This document shows, one piece after another, positions 1 through 7,811 of a DNA stretch of 64,000 nucleotides (positions are counted from its first letter, which is position 1; every line of letters starts with the position of its first letter). Below the pieces are notes generated by a model. That model worked only from the letters and a program-made list of their open reading frames with translations, did not search any database and had not been told where the DNA came from. Made by a program: the position numbers and the translations under genes. The stretch comes from Nostoc foliaceum FACHB-393 (GTDB lineage Bacteria; Cyanobacteriota; Cyanobacteriia; Cyanobacteriales; Nostocaceae). The stretch is taken from contig NZ_JACJTD010000004.1 of the NCBI RefSeq assembly GCF_014698505.1, positions 1 through 64,000 of the forward strand, written 5' to 3'.

Positions 1-137
1 AGCGGTCAAATGCTTGGATGGAAAGATGCAAAATCCTCGTCAAGAACTTTGAGAGAACTTTAGCGAATGCGACTGCCAAGGTTAATCTTTGTTTTATTCG
101 GTTGATGGTTAAGAGGCTTGCTGCACCTTCTTAGATG

Positions 138-2072
138 TCAAATGGGTTCTATATGAGCTTGTACTTCAGGTGTTGGATTAAGATTGGTTTTTTGATAGAG
201 TTCTACCAGTTCCAATAAGCCCAGCGTATATTCATTTACATGGGTTAGGTTGCCGTAGATAAAGTTAACTGGGTTATTGATTTCATGAGCTACCCCAGCC
301 ACTAATTGACCTAAACTTGACATTTTTTCGGTCTGAATCAGTTGAGATTGAGTCTGTTTGAGATTCTGCAAAACTTGGTTGAGTTGTTCTGCTTGAGTAG
401 TCGCAGCAGCAGTAGCAGCGCGGCTTTGATTATACAATTGGGCTTGGTCAATAGCGATCGCTAACTGGTCAGCCACACCTCGAATAATTTCCACTTCATC
501 ATCACTCCAGGGACGAAGCGCTCTAGTATGTTCGCAGACAATCACACCCAAACAACCCGACTGAGTTTGAATTGAAACTATTAGTAGAGACTTAAAGCCC
601 AATGTCACCAGTAAATTCCGACTCTTGAAATCAAGCCACGAATCTGTCGCAATGTCATCAAAGCAAAGCAAATTCCCTTGCATGACAGCTTCACTCAGGG
701 CTTCCACATTCTGGATAGGAGAACAGCCTAAAGGTTCTGTCAAGTCGGGAGCGCAAGCTTGCTGACTCAGTTCAAAGCTAGTAGATTCATCTTCTTGATG
801 ACACCAAAAAAACTGGCATCGATCAATCTGTAGCAGTTCCCGAACTTCAACCACTACTGCACTCAAAATCGTATTTAAATCCAGCGAGTTGCGAATTTGG
901 CTAGATAGACGAGTTTTAAGGATTTTTTCCCGCTCAACTAGCTCTCGCAATTGGACTTCAGACTGTTTTAACTCTAGCTTGGCCATCTGACGATTGACAC
1001 TAGCTCTTGCTAGTAGCCAAGAACCAATGCCAATTAGTCCTATTAATCCAGCATATAGCAGTAGCAATTGACTCAAAAATCGGTTTGATTTGGTCGTCAA
1101 CGCCTCTGGCGATACCCATGAGACAATCTTCCAGTGATAGGATTTAGGATCAATTTGATTTTGGCTTGGTGCAAAAGCCTGTCCTGCTCCCGTACTAGAT
1201 TTTTGCCCTTTCACAAGTGGGTAAACTGTAGTAAAAGTAAACATTCCCTCAGCAGTTTGGAATTGTCCCGATTCTTTTTGAGAAATTTCCTGCCATGCTT
1301 GGGGAAAAGCTTTGCTAAAAGTGCGGTTTTTGCGATCGGGAAACATAAATCCCCATTCATCTTCAGGCTTTGTCCCTTTTAACCAGTAGCCATCGGCATT
1401 CAGTAGCATTCCCTGACTAGAGGCGTTAGCAAAAGCTTGATTAAAATTGTCCAGCAGTTTTGCGGCGAAATAATTTAAAACTACAACGCCTCGTTTCTGC
1501 CCACGGCTATCAAAAATGGGAGTACCAAAGCGGATCATTGGCTTGAGGGGTTTTTCAACCTGACCTCGTTCGATATTGAGGTCAAGGGGAGAGACAAATA
1601 CTTGTCCAGGGTTTAGCCGCAAAGTGTCATTAAACCAGTAGCGCTTGGCTTGCACTTGCAGTTTTTCTTCGGGGACAATCCCTGGTTCACCCTGGTTGAA
1701 GTTGACTCTAACAACTTCCTTACCTGATTGATCTAAAAAGCGAATTTGGTCGTAAAGTTTTTTATATTGAGAAAATAAGAAAAATTCTTGGGAAAGTGCC
1801 TGTTGTTGTCCATTCACTCCCTCTAAAACTCTTTGTAGCTCGTTTTGTTTAGAGATAACCATCAAATCTGAGACAACAGAATAAAAATCTCCGCTGATTA
1901 CTTTAGTTTGTAAATCTACCTTGCCTAGTTCATTAGTTTCTAATACAACCTTCTCAGTTTGTACCTGTTGGTAGTAGATAGTCGCGATAACACCCCCAAC
2001 TAATGCTGACAACGGCAAAAAAACCGTTAAAAAGTGTTTGATTAAAATTCGTGAATGGATCTGTGGTGACAT
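138..2072 (-). pseudogene. Truncated membrane sensor histidine kinase (Cache-GAF-HisKA, no ATPase domain)
   Basis: The 644-residue product has an N-terminal membrane segment (about 12-32), an extracytoplasmic Cache-like sensor region, a second membrane segment (about 334-354), a GAF domain (about 395-545), a coiled coil and a HisKA H-box with phospho-acceptor His596 in GVAHEINNP. Members of this cyanobacterial family continue for about 200 residues with the HATPase domain. Here the frame stops (TGA) soon after the H-box helix. A one-base shift gives only two plausible further codons (Asp-Ile) before TAA, and no N, G1 or G2 box is visible in the remaining 137 bases to the window edge. As it stands it could not autophosphorylate. 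It is either a decayed gene or a sensor that needs a partner kinase. The start ATG at 2072 puts the membrane segment near the N-terminus. Confidence 0.75.
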
Positions 2073-2494
2073 ATCTGATACTTAAGTACGATTCAAAAAT
2101 CGGGCTAAAAATCAGCTAAGTTCCAGCTGCGCCACATTTTCGGAGTCCAGGTTGAGAGAAAACTTTTTCTCCTGGTAGGTATAGGTAATCAGCCCAGCTA
2201 CCAAATTCACCATGAAATTGAATACTTTGCGACTTCTGGAATGTTCTAGTTGAACAATATTCCACCCTTTTTTGCTATTGTCAGTTAGACACTCTGATAG
2301 TCAGTACCGAAAAACCACGAGTTTAATGTAAAGATTTGACACTTATAAGTATTTTCATACTGAGATAAAAGACATAAGTCGATGTATACGACGGGCTACG
2401 CCTAGGCTAAAAATGGTTTTTGATTTTTGATATGCGATCGCACATCAATAGATTACCTACAATCTATCTAGAATCAGATTTGGCAAAACCGCTC
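2073..2494. other. Intergenic region with a dispersed-repeat fragment
   Basis: No convincing gene. At about 2379-2407 it carries a copy of the small dispersed repeat (GACGGGCTACGCC core) that recurs at 5279, 44975, 46164 and 49741. Confidence 0.5.
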
Positions 2495-3217
2495 ATGTTA
2501 AACTACAATCCGCTCCATTGTTTGCCATCTTCCGAAGAACTACCGGACTCTAATGACACCCCTGTGGATAATGAAGTCCAAAATTTAATTCCCGGCTTGC
2601 TGAAAACGACACTAGCTTTAGTTTGGTGCGATCGCTGGGATTGGTTCTTTGGTGTTGATATGGGTATTTATTATGACCCAGAAAAATCAGCTATTGTCCC
2701 TGATGGATTTCTCAGCTTAGGAGTTAAACGCTTCATTGATGAAGATTTACGCCTAAGTTATGTGCTGTGGGAAGAAAAGCAACCGCCAACTTTAGCACTA
2801 GAAGTTGTTTCCCAAATATATCGGGAAGAATATAACATCAAGAAAGAATTCTATGCTAAAGAATTAGGAATTTTGTACTACGTTGTATATAGTCCCCTTC
2901 GGCGTAAAAAGACACCATTGGAAGTGTATCGCCTAGTTGACGGGGAATATATCTTAATGTCAGGAAATCCCGTTTGGCTACCAGAAATCGGTTTAGGAAT
3001 TGGGCGAGAACGAGGAATTTATCAAGGTATAGTGCGGGAATGGCTGTACTGGTATGACGAAGAAGGGCAAAGATTGCTGACACCAGAAGAACGTATTAGA
3101 GAAGCGGAAGAACGCGCAGCTTTTGAAGAACAGCGGCGGGTGGAAGCAGAACAAAAAGTAAAAATGTTAATTGAAAGGTTGAATGCGCTAGGTGTTGATC
3201 CAGAAACTTTGTTATAG
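2495..3217 (+). CDS. Uma2 family PD-(D/E)XK endonuclease-like protein
   Basis: Belongs to the Uma2 (DUF820) family of predicted restriction-like nucleases, greatly expanded in cyanobacteria with mostly unknown roles. Visible landmarks are the N-terminal PSSEELPDSNDTPVDNE motif, the fold's acidic residue in VPDGFLSLG, and the LALEVVS strand that supplies the catalytic Glu. The last 40 residues form a charged coiled coil, common in this subfamily. The frame is open back to 2420, but the ATG at 2495 places the ELPDSNDTPVDNE motif close to the N-terminus as in relatives. It is a single gene with no obvious partner. A second, distinct Uma2 lies at 43443. Confidence 0.85.
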   Translation: MLNYNPLHCLPSSEELPDSNDTPVDNEVQNLIPGLLKTTLALVWCDRWDWFFGVDMGIYYDPEKSAIVPDGFLSLGVKRFIDEDLRLSYVLWEEKQPPTLALEVVSQIYREEYNIKKEFYAKELGILYYVVYSPLRRKKTPLEVYRLVDGEYILMSGNPVWLPEIGLGIGRERGIYQGIVREWLYWYDEEGQRLLTPEERIREAEERAAFEEQRRVEAEQKVKMLIERLNALGVDPETLL

Positions 3218-3367
3218 ATTCACCAAATTTTCTAATTTTCGCTGCCTTAATGTTAATTAGCTTCCTGGCTAGGGAATTATATCTATAAAGCAACTAATAG
3301 CTGGACGGTAAAAATCGTCATAGCTTGTTGCTCAATAAATATATTTACCAAAACCTTCATCAAAAAT

Positions 3368-4003
3368 ATGGAAGTTAAATTAGGATTTGGAGCAGTCCCA
3401 AAACCTCAATATGTTTTTGTCAGCAAAGAACCCGATCACTGTTGGTATATGCTTGCTGAAGATGAAAGACGCATCCCAATTTATGAAAAAGCGTTGACTG
3501 GGGTAATTACAGGGATAGAAGTTAATAAAAAGGTTGAAAATACATTTGGCCCAGATGAAAAAATAAATCTGTTTATCCTAGCAGATAAACCTTATATTAT
3601 CCAATCAGGAAACGATACTTACTTTTCTAAAAGTTTATTGCTGTCTTTGGATGCTCTTACTTCTGAACAACTACGTCATCCACTTACTATTGCCGTTAGT
3701 CCTGGAGATAAAAAAGTAGTATTCTGTAATATTTACGATCCAGTCATTTATCGCTCTGTAGGTGTTAGTTGGGATGAACATAGGGAAATTGACTGGCAAA
3801 CTCTAGGGCAAAAAGTAAGTTTAAAAGTTCTGATAGCTCAAACCGACAGATATTTAGCTCAATTACATTGGACTCCAGAGCAGGGAAGGGATTATTTGCA
3901 GCAGAAATATGGCAGGCGATCGCGTCTACAACTCAGTGATACAGAAATTCTGGAATTCATTGATTACCTGAAGCTACAACTAACCCAAAACTGCTCAACT
4001 TAA
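3368..4003 (+). CDS. Hypothetical protein, 211 aa
   Basis: I do not recognise this family. The protein is soluble, with no signal peptide or membrane segment. It starts at an ATG with MEVKLGFGAVPKPQYVF, has a mixed alpha/beta composition and ends in a basic helical stretch (KYGRRSR) followed by an acidic helix. Codon use looks like its neighbours and the frame is intact over the whole length, so it is probably a real gene. It stands alone, 366 bases before it is followed by the DUF433 gene 122 bases downstream. No function can be proposed. Confidence 0.6.
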   Translation: MEVKLGFGAVPKPQYVFVSKEPDHCWYMLAEDERRIPIYEKALTGVITGIEVNKKVENTFGPDEKINLFILADKPYIIQSGNDTYFSKSLLLSLDALTSEQLRHPLTIAVSPGDKKVVFCNIYDPVIYRSVGVSWDEHREIDWQTLGQKVSLKVLIAQTDRYLAQLHWTPEQGRDYLQQKYGRRSRLQLSDTEILEFIDYLKLQLTQNCST

Positions 4004-4125
4004 CTGCTGTTGGGTTAGTATGCGATAACTGCGGTCGCCCTGTTGCTACACTGAGATGCTAGGCTGGAATAATTGCGATCGCAGAGTTAGAGTTAAATAA
4101 AAGTACCAAATATTAAAACACTTCT

Positions 4126-4359
4126 ATGAACTCAAGGGCTGATTTGTTGACTCGCATTACTCAAACTCCTGGTCAGTGTGGTGGTCGTCCTTGTATTCGA
4201 GGTATGAGGATTCGTGTGAGTGATATTTTAGAAATGTTGGCTGAGAATGTCAGTGTTTCTGAGATTTTAGAGGATTTTCCCGATCTTGAACTCGAAGATA
4301 TCCAAGCCTGTCTATTGTTTGCAGCACGGCGAACTCACTTTCCTTGCTTGACAGCATGA
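4126..4359 (+). CDS. DUF433 antitoxin (partner toxin truncated)
   Basis: A 77-residue DUF433 protein with the diagnostic GGRPCIRGMRIRVSDILE segment and the EILEDFPDLELEDIQACL helix. DUF433 proteins are small helix-turn-helix antitoxins normally paired with a DUF5615 PIN-like toxin through a 4-base ATGA overlap. The overlap is preserved here (toxin ATG at 4356 inside the antitoxin's end), but the toxin frame stops after nine codons. The antitoxin is therefore an orphan. An intact pair of the same type lies at 8081-8634 on the other strand. Confidence 0.85.
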   Translation: MNSRADLLTRITQTPGQCGGRPCIRGMRIRVSDILEMLAENVSVSEILEDFPDLELEDIQACLLFAARRTHFPCLTA

Positions 4360-4385
4360 AAATTTGGATTGATGCTCAGTTTTAG
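4356..4385 (+). pseudogene. DUF5615 PIN-like toxin stub (nine codons)
   Basis: The frame reads MKIWIDAQF and then TAG. MKIWIDAQL is the usual opening of DUF5615 toxins, including the first catalytic Asp. The rest of the roughly 110-residue domain is missing, and the following DNA leads directly into the 3' end of the BrnA gene. This is the remains of the toxin partner of the DUF433 gene. Confidence 0.7.
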
Positions 4386-4392
4386 TATTGTA

Positions 4393-4686
4393 TTAGATTG
4401 ACTTTGCCTCAGACGCTGGATAAGCTTTGTGTGCTTCTGCATAAATCTTTAATGCTACAGCCATCTGCTGTTCGGCAGTCTCTCCCTGCTCTTTGAACCA
4501 AGCAAAAGTTTCAGGATCTACCTTAACTGTTATTGTTACAGGTGACTTGGGCATTCGCAATTGTGCTTTAGCAAAAAATTCTTCTGACAAGGGTGGAATA
4601 TCTGAGGTATCGATGTCTTCGTCATTCATTGCATCGACTCTAACCCAATCGGTTTTTGAGGTATTGTTCATAGCGTTTTCGTTCAT
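4393..4686 (-). CDS. brnA: BrnA-family antitoxin
   Basis: A 97-residue BrnA-like antitoxin. The N-terminal half is acidic and disordered (DEDIDTSDIPPLSEEFF). The C-terminal half has the ribbon-helix-helix pattern VTITVKVDPETFAWFKEQGE. BrnA neutralises the BrnT ribonuclease and represses the shared promoter. Its start overlaps the end of the upstream brnT frame by 47 bases, as expected for a coupled operon. A later ATG at 4671 is also possible. Its toxin carries a nonsense codon, so this antitoxin probably has no active cognate target here. Confidence 0.8.
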   Translation of the reverse strand: MNENAMNNTSKTDWVRVDAMNDEDIDTSDIPPLSEEFFAKAQLRMPKSPVTITVKVDPETFAWFKEQGETAEQQMAVALKIYAEAHKAYPASEAKSI

Positions 4687-4927
4687 GAGACAGTGCCTTT
4701 CTTAATGAGATGATCCGAACCATTTCTTCACCTGGCTCGGTGTAAATAACTACTACGATTCGTCCATCAAGGAGTCCAATGCCGAGATACCGATCCTCTC
4801 CATAGTTCTCTCGTTCATCTAGGTAGACAAGCATGGGTAGATTAAAGATGCGGAAAGCATCAGCAAAGTCGAAACCATGCTTTGTGATGTTGCTTTAGTT
4901 TTTACGCTCATCCCACTCAAACTTCAT
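4640..4927 (-). pseudogene. brnT: BrnT-family toxin with in-frame stop at codon 11
   Basis: Reading from the ATG at 4927 gives MKFEWDERKN, a stop (TAA at 4895-4897), then SNITKHGFDFADAF and on to RIISLRKALSHERKRYE, a complete BrnT toxin of about 95 codons. The N-terminal FEWDERKN and the KHGFDFADA block match the family's conserved start. The RKALSHERKRYE end carries the usual basic C-terminus. One CAA-to-TAA change explains the break. A shortened product could start at the internal ATG at 4834 but would lack the first strand and helix. Inferred to be an inactive toxin. Confidence 0.8.
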
Positions 4928-4992
4928 GGACTCAATATACCAGTGACACCGGGAAAATCAACTGTGACTATATCACCGGGATTAAATGTCAC
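4924..4992 (-). pseudogene. PemK/MazF-type toxin stub
   Basis: From a GTG at 4992 the frame reads VTFNPGDIVTVDFPGVTGI, the typical first strand pair of cyanobacterial PemK/MazF-like toxins, and then breaks into LSP and a stop that falls inside the brnT start region. About 80% of the toxin is missing. The homology ends where brnT begins, suggesting that brnTA arrived within or beside an older mazF-like gene. Confidence 0.6.
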
Positions 4993-5033
4993 TAAACTGT
5001 GTCCTCACTTTTAGGAAAAATTGAAGCTGCGTA

Positions 5034-5229
5034 CTATAACGAAAACAATGCTAAATCAACCTGATCTTCCCGTTGACTAGCAACTTCCAAGCAACCTTGA
5101 ATCGCACGCATCTTGCAGCATTTCTAATAGATGTTCGTAGCTGTCTCCCCAAGTGTGACATCCTGCTAGGGCACGTACAGAACCACACCATACACCGTCT
5201 TCTTGCTAGATAACTGCTTTAATTTTCAT
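5034..5229 (-). pseudogene. hicB: HicB-family antitoxin remnant (nonsense plus 4-bp duplication)
   Basis: Reading from the ATG at 5229 gives MKIKAVI, a stop, then QEDGVWCGSVRALAGCHTWG and YEHLLEMLQDA. A frame change then restores AIQGCLEVASQREDQ up to a stop at 5034. This is the HicB pseudo-RNase-H fold of about 65-70 residues. The stop is TAG at 5206-5208, where relatives have Trp (TGG). The frameshift is explained by a tandem duplication of TGCG. No HicA gene could be recognised beside it. Confidence 0.7.
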
Positions 5230-5278
5230 TGCCAATCATCTCCACAAGATTGCGACTAATATTCTAGCGTCAAGCCGA

Positions 5279-5310
5279 GTGCGTAGGCATAGCCCTTCGT
5301 AGACATCGCT
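5279..5310. repeat. Small dispersed repeat copy
   Basis: A 30-base sequence (GCGTAGGCATAGCCCTTCGT, then AGACATCGCT). Near-copies occur at 2379, 44975, 46164 and 49741. It looks like one of the very small dispersed repeats known from Nostoc genomes. The rest of 5230-5504 holds no recognisable gene. Confidence 0.6.
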
Positions 5311-5504
5311 TGTCCATTGAATTGAGATTTTAGCCTCCCACAGGGATCGCACTCAACACAAAAATGATTGACAACTGCATTCATCGCAGTCTCAAATTTA
5401 CACCTTCTGAATGTTCATTAGTTAGTATCTCCGGGAAACATAAGTATAAGGTGATGCCTTGCTTTTATGTTTAACCCGTAGACAAGTACTAACAGGAGTA
5501 TTTC

Positions 5505-6476
5505 ATGATTCCACTGATCTTAGGTGCTGTTGCTATAGCTGGCGCTGTTTTTGGTGTAGGTGCAGGTGCTATGGGCGTTGCGGATATGAATGAGGCAAAA
5601 GAAATTGGCAAACGCGCTCAAAAGCGTCATGAGGATGCTGTCAGCCAATTAAAAACAGACTGGGAAGCAACTAACGAACTGGCAGAAGAGTATGGTCAAT
5701 TCCAGCTTGATGTAATGATGCGTACAATTGGACGTTTTGTTGACTTTATCGAACGAAACATTGGTAAAGCAAAACAAAGCGAAAAGGAGTTCTTAGAGGG
5801 GCTAGACGGAATTTCAGTTCAGCAGATCAAAGAGTACAAAACTGCCGCAATGGAAGCTGAACAGTTTTTCAAAGGTGGCGGTAAGGCTATCGGGGCAGCA
5901 GCAGCAGGATACAGTGGCGCAATGGGTATTGCTACCTCTGTAGGGGTAGCGAGTACTGGAACACTTATAGGAGGACTCAGTGGTGCTGCCGCCTGGAATG
6001 CGACTCTAGCATGGCTGGGCGGTGGCTCATTAGCTGCCGGTGGCGGAGGCATGGCTCTTGGTTCTCTTGTGTTGGGTGGTATCACTGTTGGGCCGGCTGT
6101 ACTAATTGGAGGCTTTGTGCTGGCTGGTGAAGGCGAGAAAGCGTTGACAAAAGCACGGGAATATGAAGCTGAAGTTAACACAGCGATCGCTAAAATTGAA
6201 GCAGCAAAAGACTTTATGCAGCAAGTGAAACGGCGAATTACAGAGTTGATGGATTTGGTTGAGTCTCTCAACAATCTTGCTGTTGTGGGTCTGAATGAAC
6301 TTGAATCTTTGCCATCATTTGACAAAAACAGGGATGCTAGTAAATTCCAGCAGCTAGGGCTTTTAGTGAAGGCGCTTGCAGAAATTATGAAAACCCCTGT
6401 TCTAGATAATCAAGGGAATCTAAACGCTGCTACTGCAACTATCAAAGCGAAATACCATACCCTTGGAGGCAATTAA
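5505..6476 (+). CDS. Membrane-associated protein with glycine-rich hydrophobic hairpin, 323 aa
   Basis: Family not identified. The N-terminus is a hydrophobic, Gly/Ala-rich segment (1-28). A helical coiled-coil region follows (about 30-120). Residues 123-208 are an extreme Gly/Ala-rich hydrophobic block with glycine-zipper patterns (GGGSLAAGGGGMALGS, GPAVLIGGFVLAGEG). Another coiled coil covers about 212-260, and the tail is soluble. The layout of helical arms around a long hydrophobic hairpin resembles alpha-helical membrane-inserting proteins, but that is inference. It is preceded by AGGAG 9 bases before the ATG and followed after 2 bases by a second coiled-coil gene, so the two are co-translated. 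The pair lies inside a cluster of toxin-antitoxin genes. Confidence 0.75.
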   Translation: MIPLILGAVAIAGAVFGVGAGAMGVADMNEAKEIGKRAQKRHEDAVSQLKTDWEATNELAEEYGQFQLDVMMRTIGRFVDFIERNIGKAKQSEKEFLEGLDGISVQQIKEYKTAAMEAEQFFKGGGKAIGAAAAGYSGAMGIATSVGVASTGTLIGGLSGAAAWNATLAWLGGGSLAAGGGGMALGSLVLGGITVGPAVLIGGFVLAGEGEKALTKAREYEAEVNTAIAKIEAAKDFMQQVKRRITELMDLVESLNNLAVVGLNELESLPSFDKNRDASKFQQLGLLVKALAEIMKTPVLDNQGNLNAATATIKAKYHTLGGN

Positions 6477-6478
6477 AA

Positions 6479-6886
6479 ATGTCAATCAAGAAAGTTACCA
6501 AAGTAGTAGTCAAAGAAGTCATTAATCCTGCTGAATCTCTACAGCAAATGGTTTCAGCATACACCGATTACCTAAAAGTTGCCGAACAGGAACAGACAAA
6601 GAGACGAGAGATTGATGCTTGGGAAAATGAAATAATCACCAAGATTAATGCCCAGCGAGAGTTGCTGATGGCGTATCTAGATCGCTCTTTTGATGAACGT
6701 GCAGAAAACTTTCGCGCTTTATTTGCTGTCGTTGATAATGCGATCGCATCCGGCAATAATGACCAACTAGCCCTTACCTTAAACTCAATCACAGAAATTG
6801 CTAAATCAAGCCCTTTCAAAGACCTTGCTAATTTAGCTTCTGTTCGCGCCGCCCTAGATGATCCAGACCACGAATGGACGTTTTAA
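6479..6886 (+). CDS. Small coiled-coil protein, partner of the 5505 gene
   Basis: A 135-residue soluble helical protein, not recognised as a named family. A charged helix (VAEQEQTKRREIDAWENEI) is followed by INAQRELLMAYLDRSFDERAENF and by a C-terminal helical region ending in a DDPDHEWTF tail. It has no signal peptide or membrane segment. It starts 2 bases after the upstream stop and is followed by a perfect 23-bp hairpin, so the two genes form a closed operon. By context it may be a regulator, chaperone or neutraliser of the hydrophobic upstream product. That is inference only. Confidence 0.7.
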   Translation: MSIKKVTKVVVKEVINPAESLQQMVSAYTDYLKVAEQEQTKRREIDAWENEIITKINAQRELLMAYLDRSFDERAENFRALFAVVDNAIASGNNDQLALTLNSITEIAKSSPFKDLANLASVRAALDDPDHEWTF

Positions 6887-6908
6887 TTTTATAAGAGTGC
6901 GATCGCTC

Positions 6909-6960
6909 TACTAAAACATGAAAAAAGCCTGTGTTATCAGGCTTTTTTCATGTTTTAGTA
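6909..6960. terminator. Perfect 23-bp hairpin terminator after the 5505-6886 operon
   Basis: Arms at 6909-6931 and 6938-6960 are exact reverse complements with a 6-base loop. The inner part, AAAAAAGCCTG and CAGGCTTTTTT, is a classic bidirectional intrinsic terminator. The extra outer arm (TACTAAAACATG) is unusually long. Confidence 0.9.
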
Positions 6961-7040
6961 CGATATATTCAGGCTAAAAGCGTTTTGATAAAATAGCGAT
7001 CGCCACTATCATTGTGTTGCAATACAACTTTCACAAGACG

Positions 7041-7287
7041 ATGAGCAAAGAAAATATTACGTTTCGGATAGATAGCGATCGCAAAGCTGCACTTGATGAG
7101 ATCGCGATTCATTGCAACTGCGATCGCAGCTACCTACATACTTAATGAAACGGTAGCCACTTATCTAGAAATATATCAGTGGCAAATTGAGGAAATTCAA
7201 AAGGGAATTGCTGAAGCGGATGCTGGAGACTTTGCCGATGATGAAGAAGTAAAAGCGACTTTTGCAAGACTCACCAATGCATATTAA
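7041..7287 (+). pseudogene. RHH (ParD/CopG-like) antitoxin with 4-bp duplication
   Basis: From the ATG at 7041 the frame reads MSKENITFRIDSDRKAALDE, the ribbon-helix-helix opening, continues to CDRSY and stops shortly after. The adjacent frame carries on as ILNETVATYLEIYQWQIEEI and ends in EVKATFARLTNAY, the usual C-terminus. Removing one copy of the tandem tetramer CTAC (in AGCTACCTACATA) restores one continuous frame of about 80 codons. The antitoxin is therefore frameshifted. Its last codons overlap the first codons of a ParE-like toxin stub. Confidence 0.8.
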
Positions 7288-7357
7288 GTGGCTGCGTAGT
7301 GCGCTTCATTCCACACAGCCACAAATAAAGTTATTAAATATCGCTTGCTTCCGGTAG
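7277..7357 (+). pseudogene. ParE/RelE-type toxin stub
   Basis: From the ATG at 7277 the frame reads MHIKWLRSALH, matching the usual start of ParE-family toxins (R/K-I-K-W-L-R-x-A-L). It then becomes unrelated sequence and stops at 7355-7357, inside the 3' end of the convergent DUF29 gene. Only about 11 residues of toxin remain. The overlap with the antitoxin's end is typical of intact parDE. Confidence 0.6.
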
Positions 7358-7777
7358 CCAGTCTTCATCCAACACTAACTCTACAGAATATGGGCACTCT
7401 TCTGGAAACACGGATACAAGTATGCCCGTTTGCTTGGCTGCTTGCCGACGTGCCCTTTGATAACTTTCCTCAAGTTGCTCTGTAGGATAGCTCTTAAGAC
7501 TAGGACTATCTTCTATTGCTAACTCAATTTGGGTGCGAGAATCAGTGATGGAATCGAGCCAACTATCTGAGCGACGCTGGGGTTGATATTGCCACTTGAG
7601 CAAATGCAAGAGTAAGCGAGTTAGTTGACTGGCAATAGCCCGCCGTTCACTTTTGCCCAAGCCTTCAACCTCTTCAATCAGATATTCTACATCAACTTCA
7701 TGCCAGCGATGCGATCGCAATAGTTGGGCTGTCTGCTCAATCCACAAATTAAAATCTGCTTTATAAGTTGCGCTCAT
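7334..7777 (-). CDS. DUF29 domain-containing protein
   Basis: An intact DUF29 protein. Landmarks are YKADFNLWIEQTAQLLR, VDVEYLIEEVEGLGKSERRA and LTRLLLHLLKWQYQP, with a C-terminal region ending FPEECPYSVELVLDEDWLPE. DUF29 proteins are common and multicopy in cyanobacteria, are often near toxin-antitoxin genes, and have no established biochemical role. The start is placed at the ATG at 7777 (MSATYKADF), where family members normally begin. The frame itself is open to 7831. It is the last gene of a minus-strand cluster with BrnA, DUF5615 and DUF433. Confidence 0.85.
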   Translation of the reverse strand: MSATYKADFNLWIEQTAQLLRSHRWHEVDVEYLIEEVEGLGKSERRAIASQLTRLLLHLLKWQYQPQRRSDSWLDSITDSRTQIELAIEDSPSLKSYPTEQLEESYQRARRQAAKQTGILVSVFPEECPYSVELVLDEDWLPEASDI

Positions 7778-7811
7778 AGCCGTTCTCGATCTTACGGAAG
7801 CCAAAATATTT

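Noticed and set aside
5230..5504. HicA toxin gene next to the hicB remnant
   Set aside because: No frame on either strand shows a HicA-like GSHH motif, and the space is mainly a dispersed repeat.
5819..6325. 168-codon minus-strand frame opposite the 5505 gene
   Set aside because: It is the shadow of Gly/Ala-rich codons. The product is a low-complexity Pro/Ala sequence and the plus-strand gene has start, ribosome site and partner.
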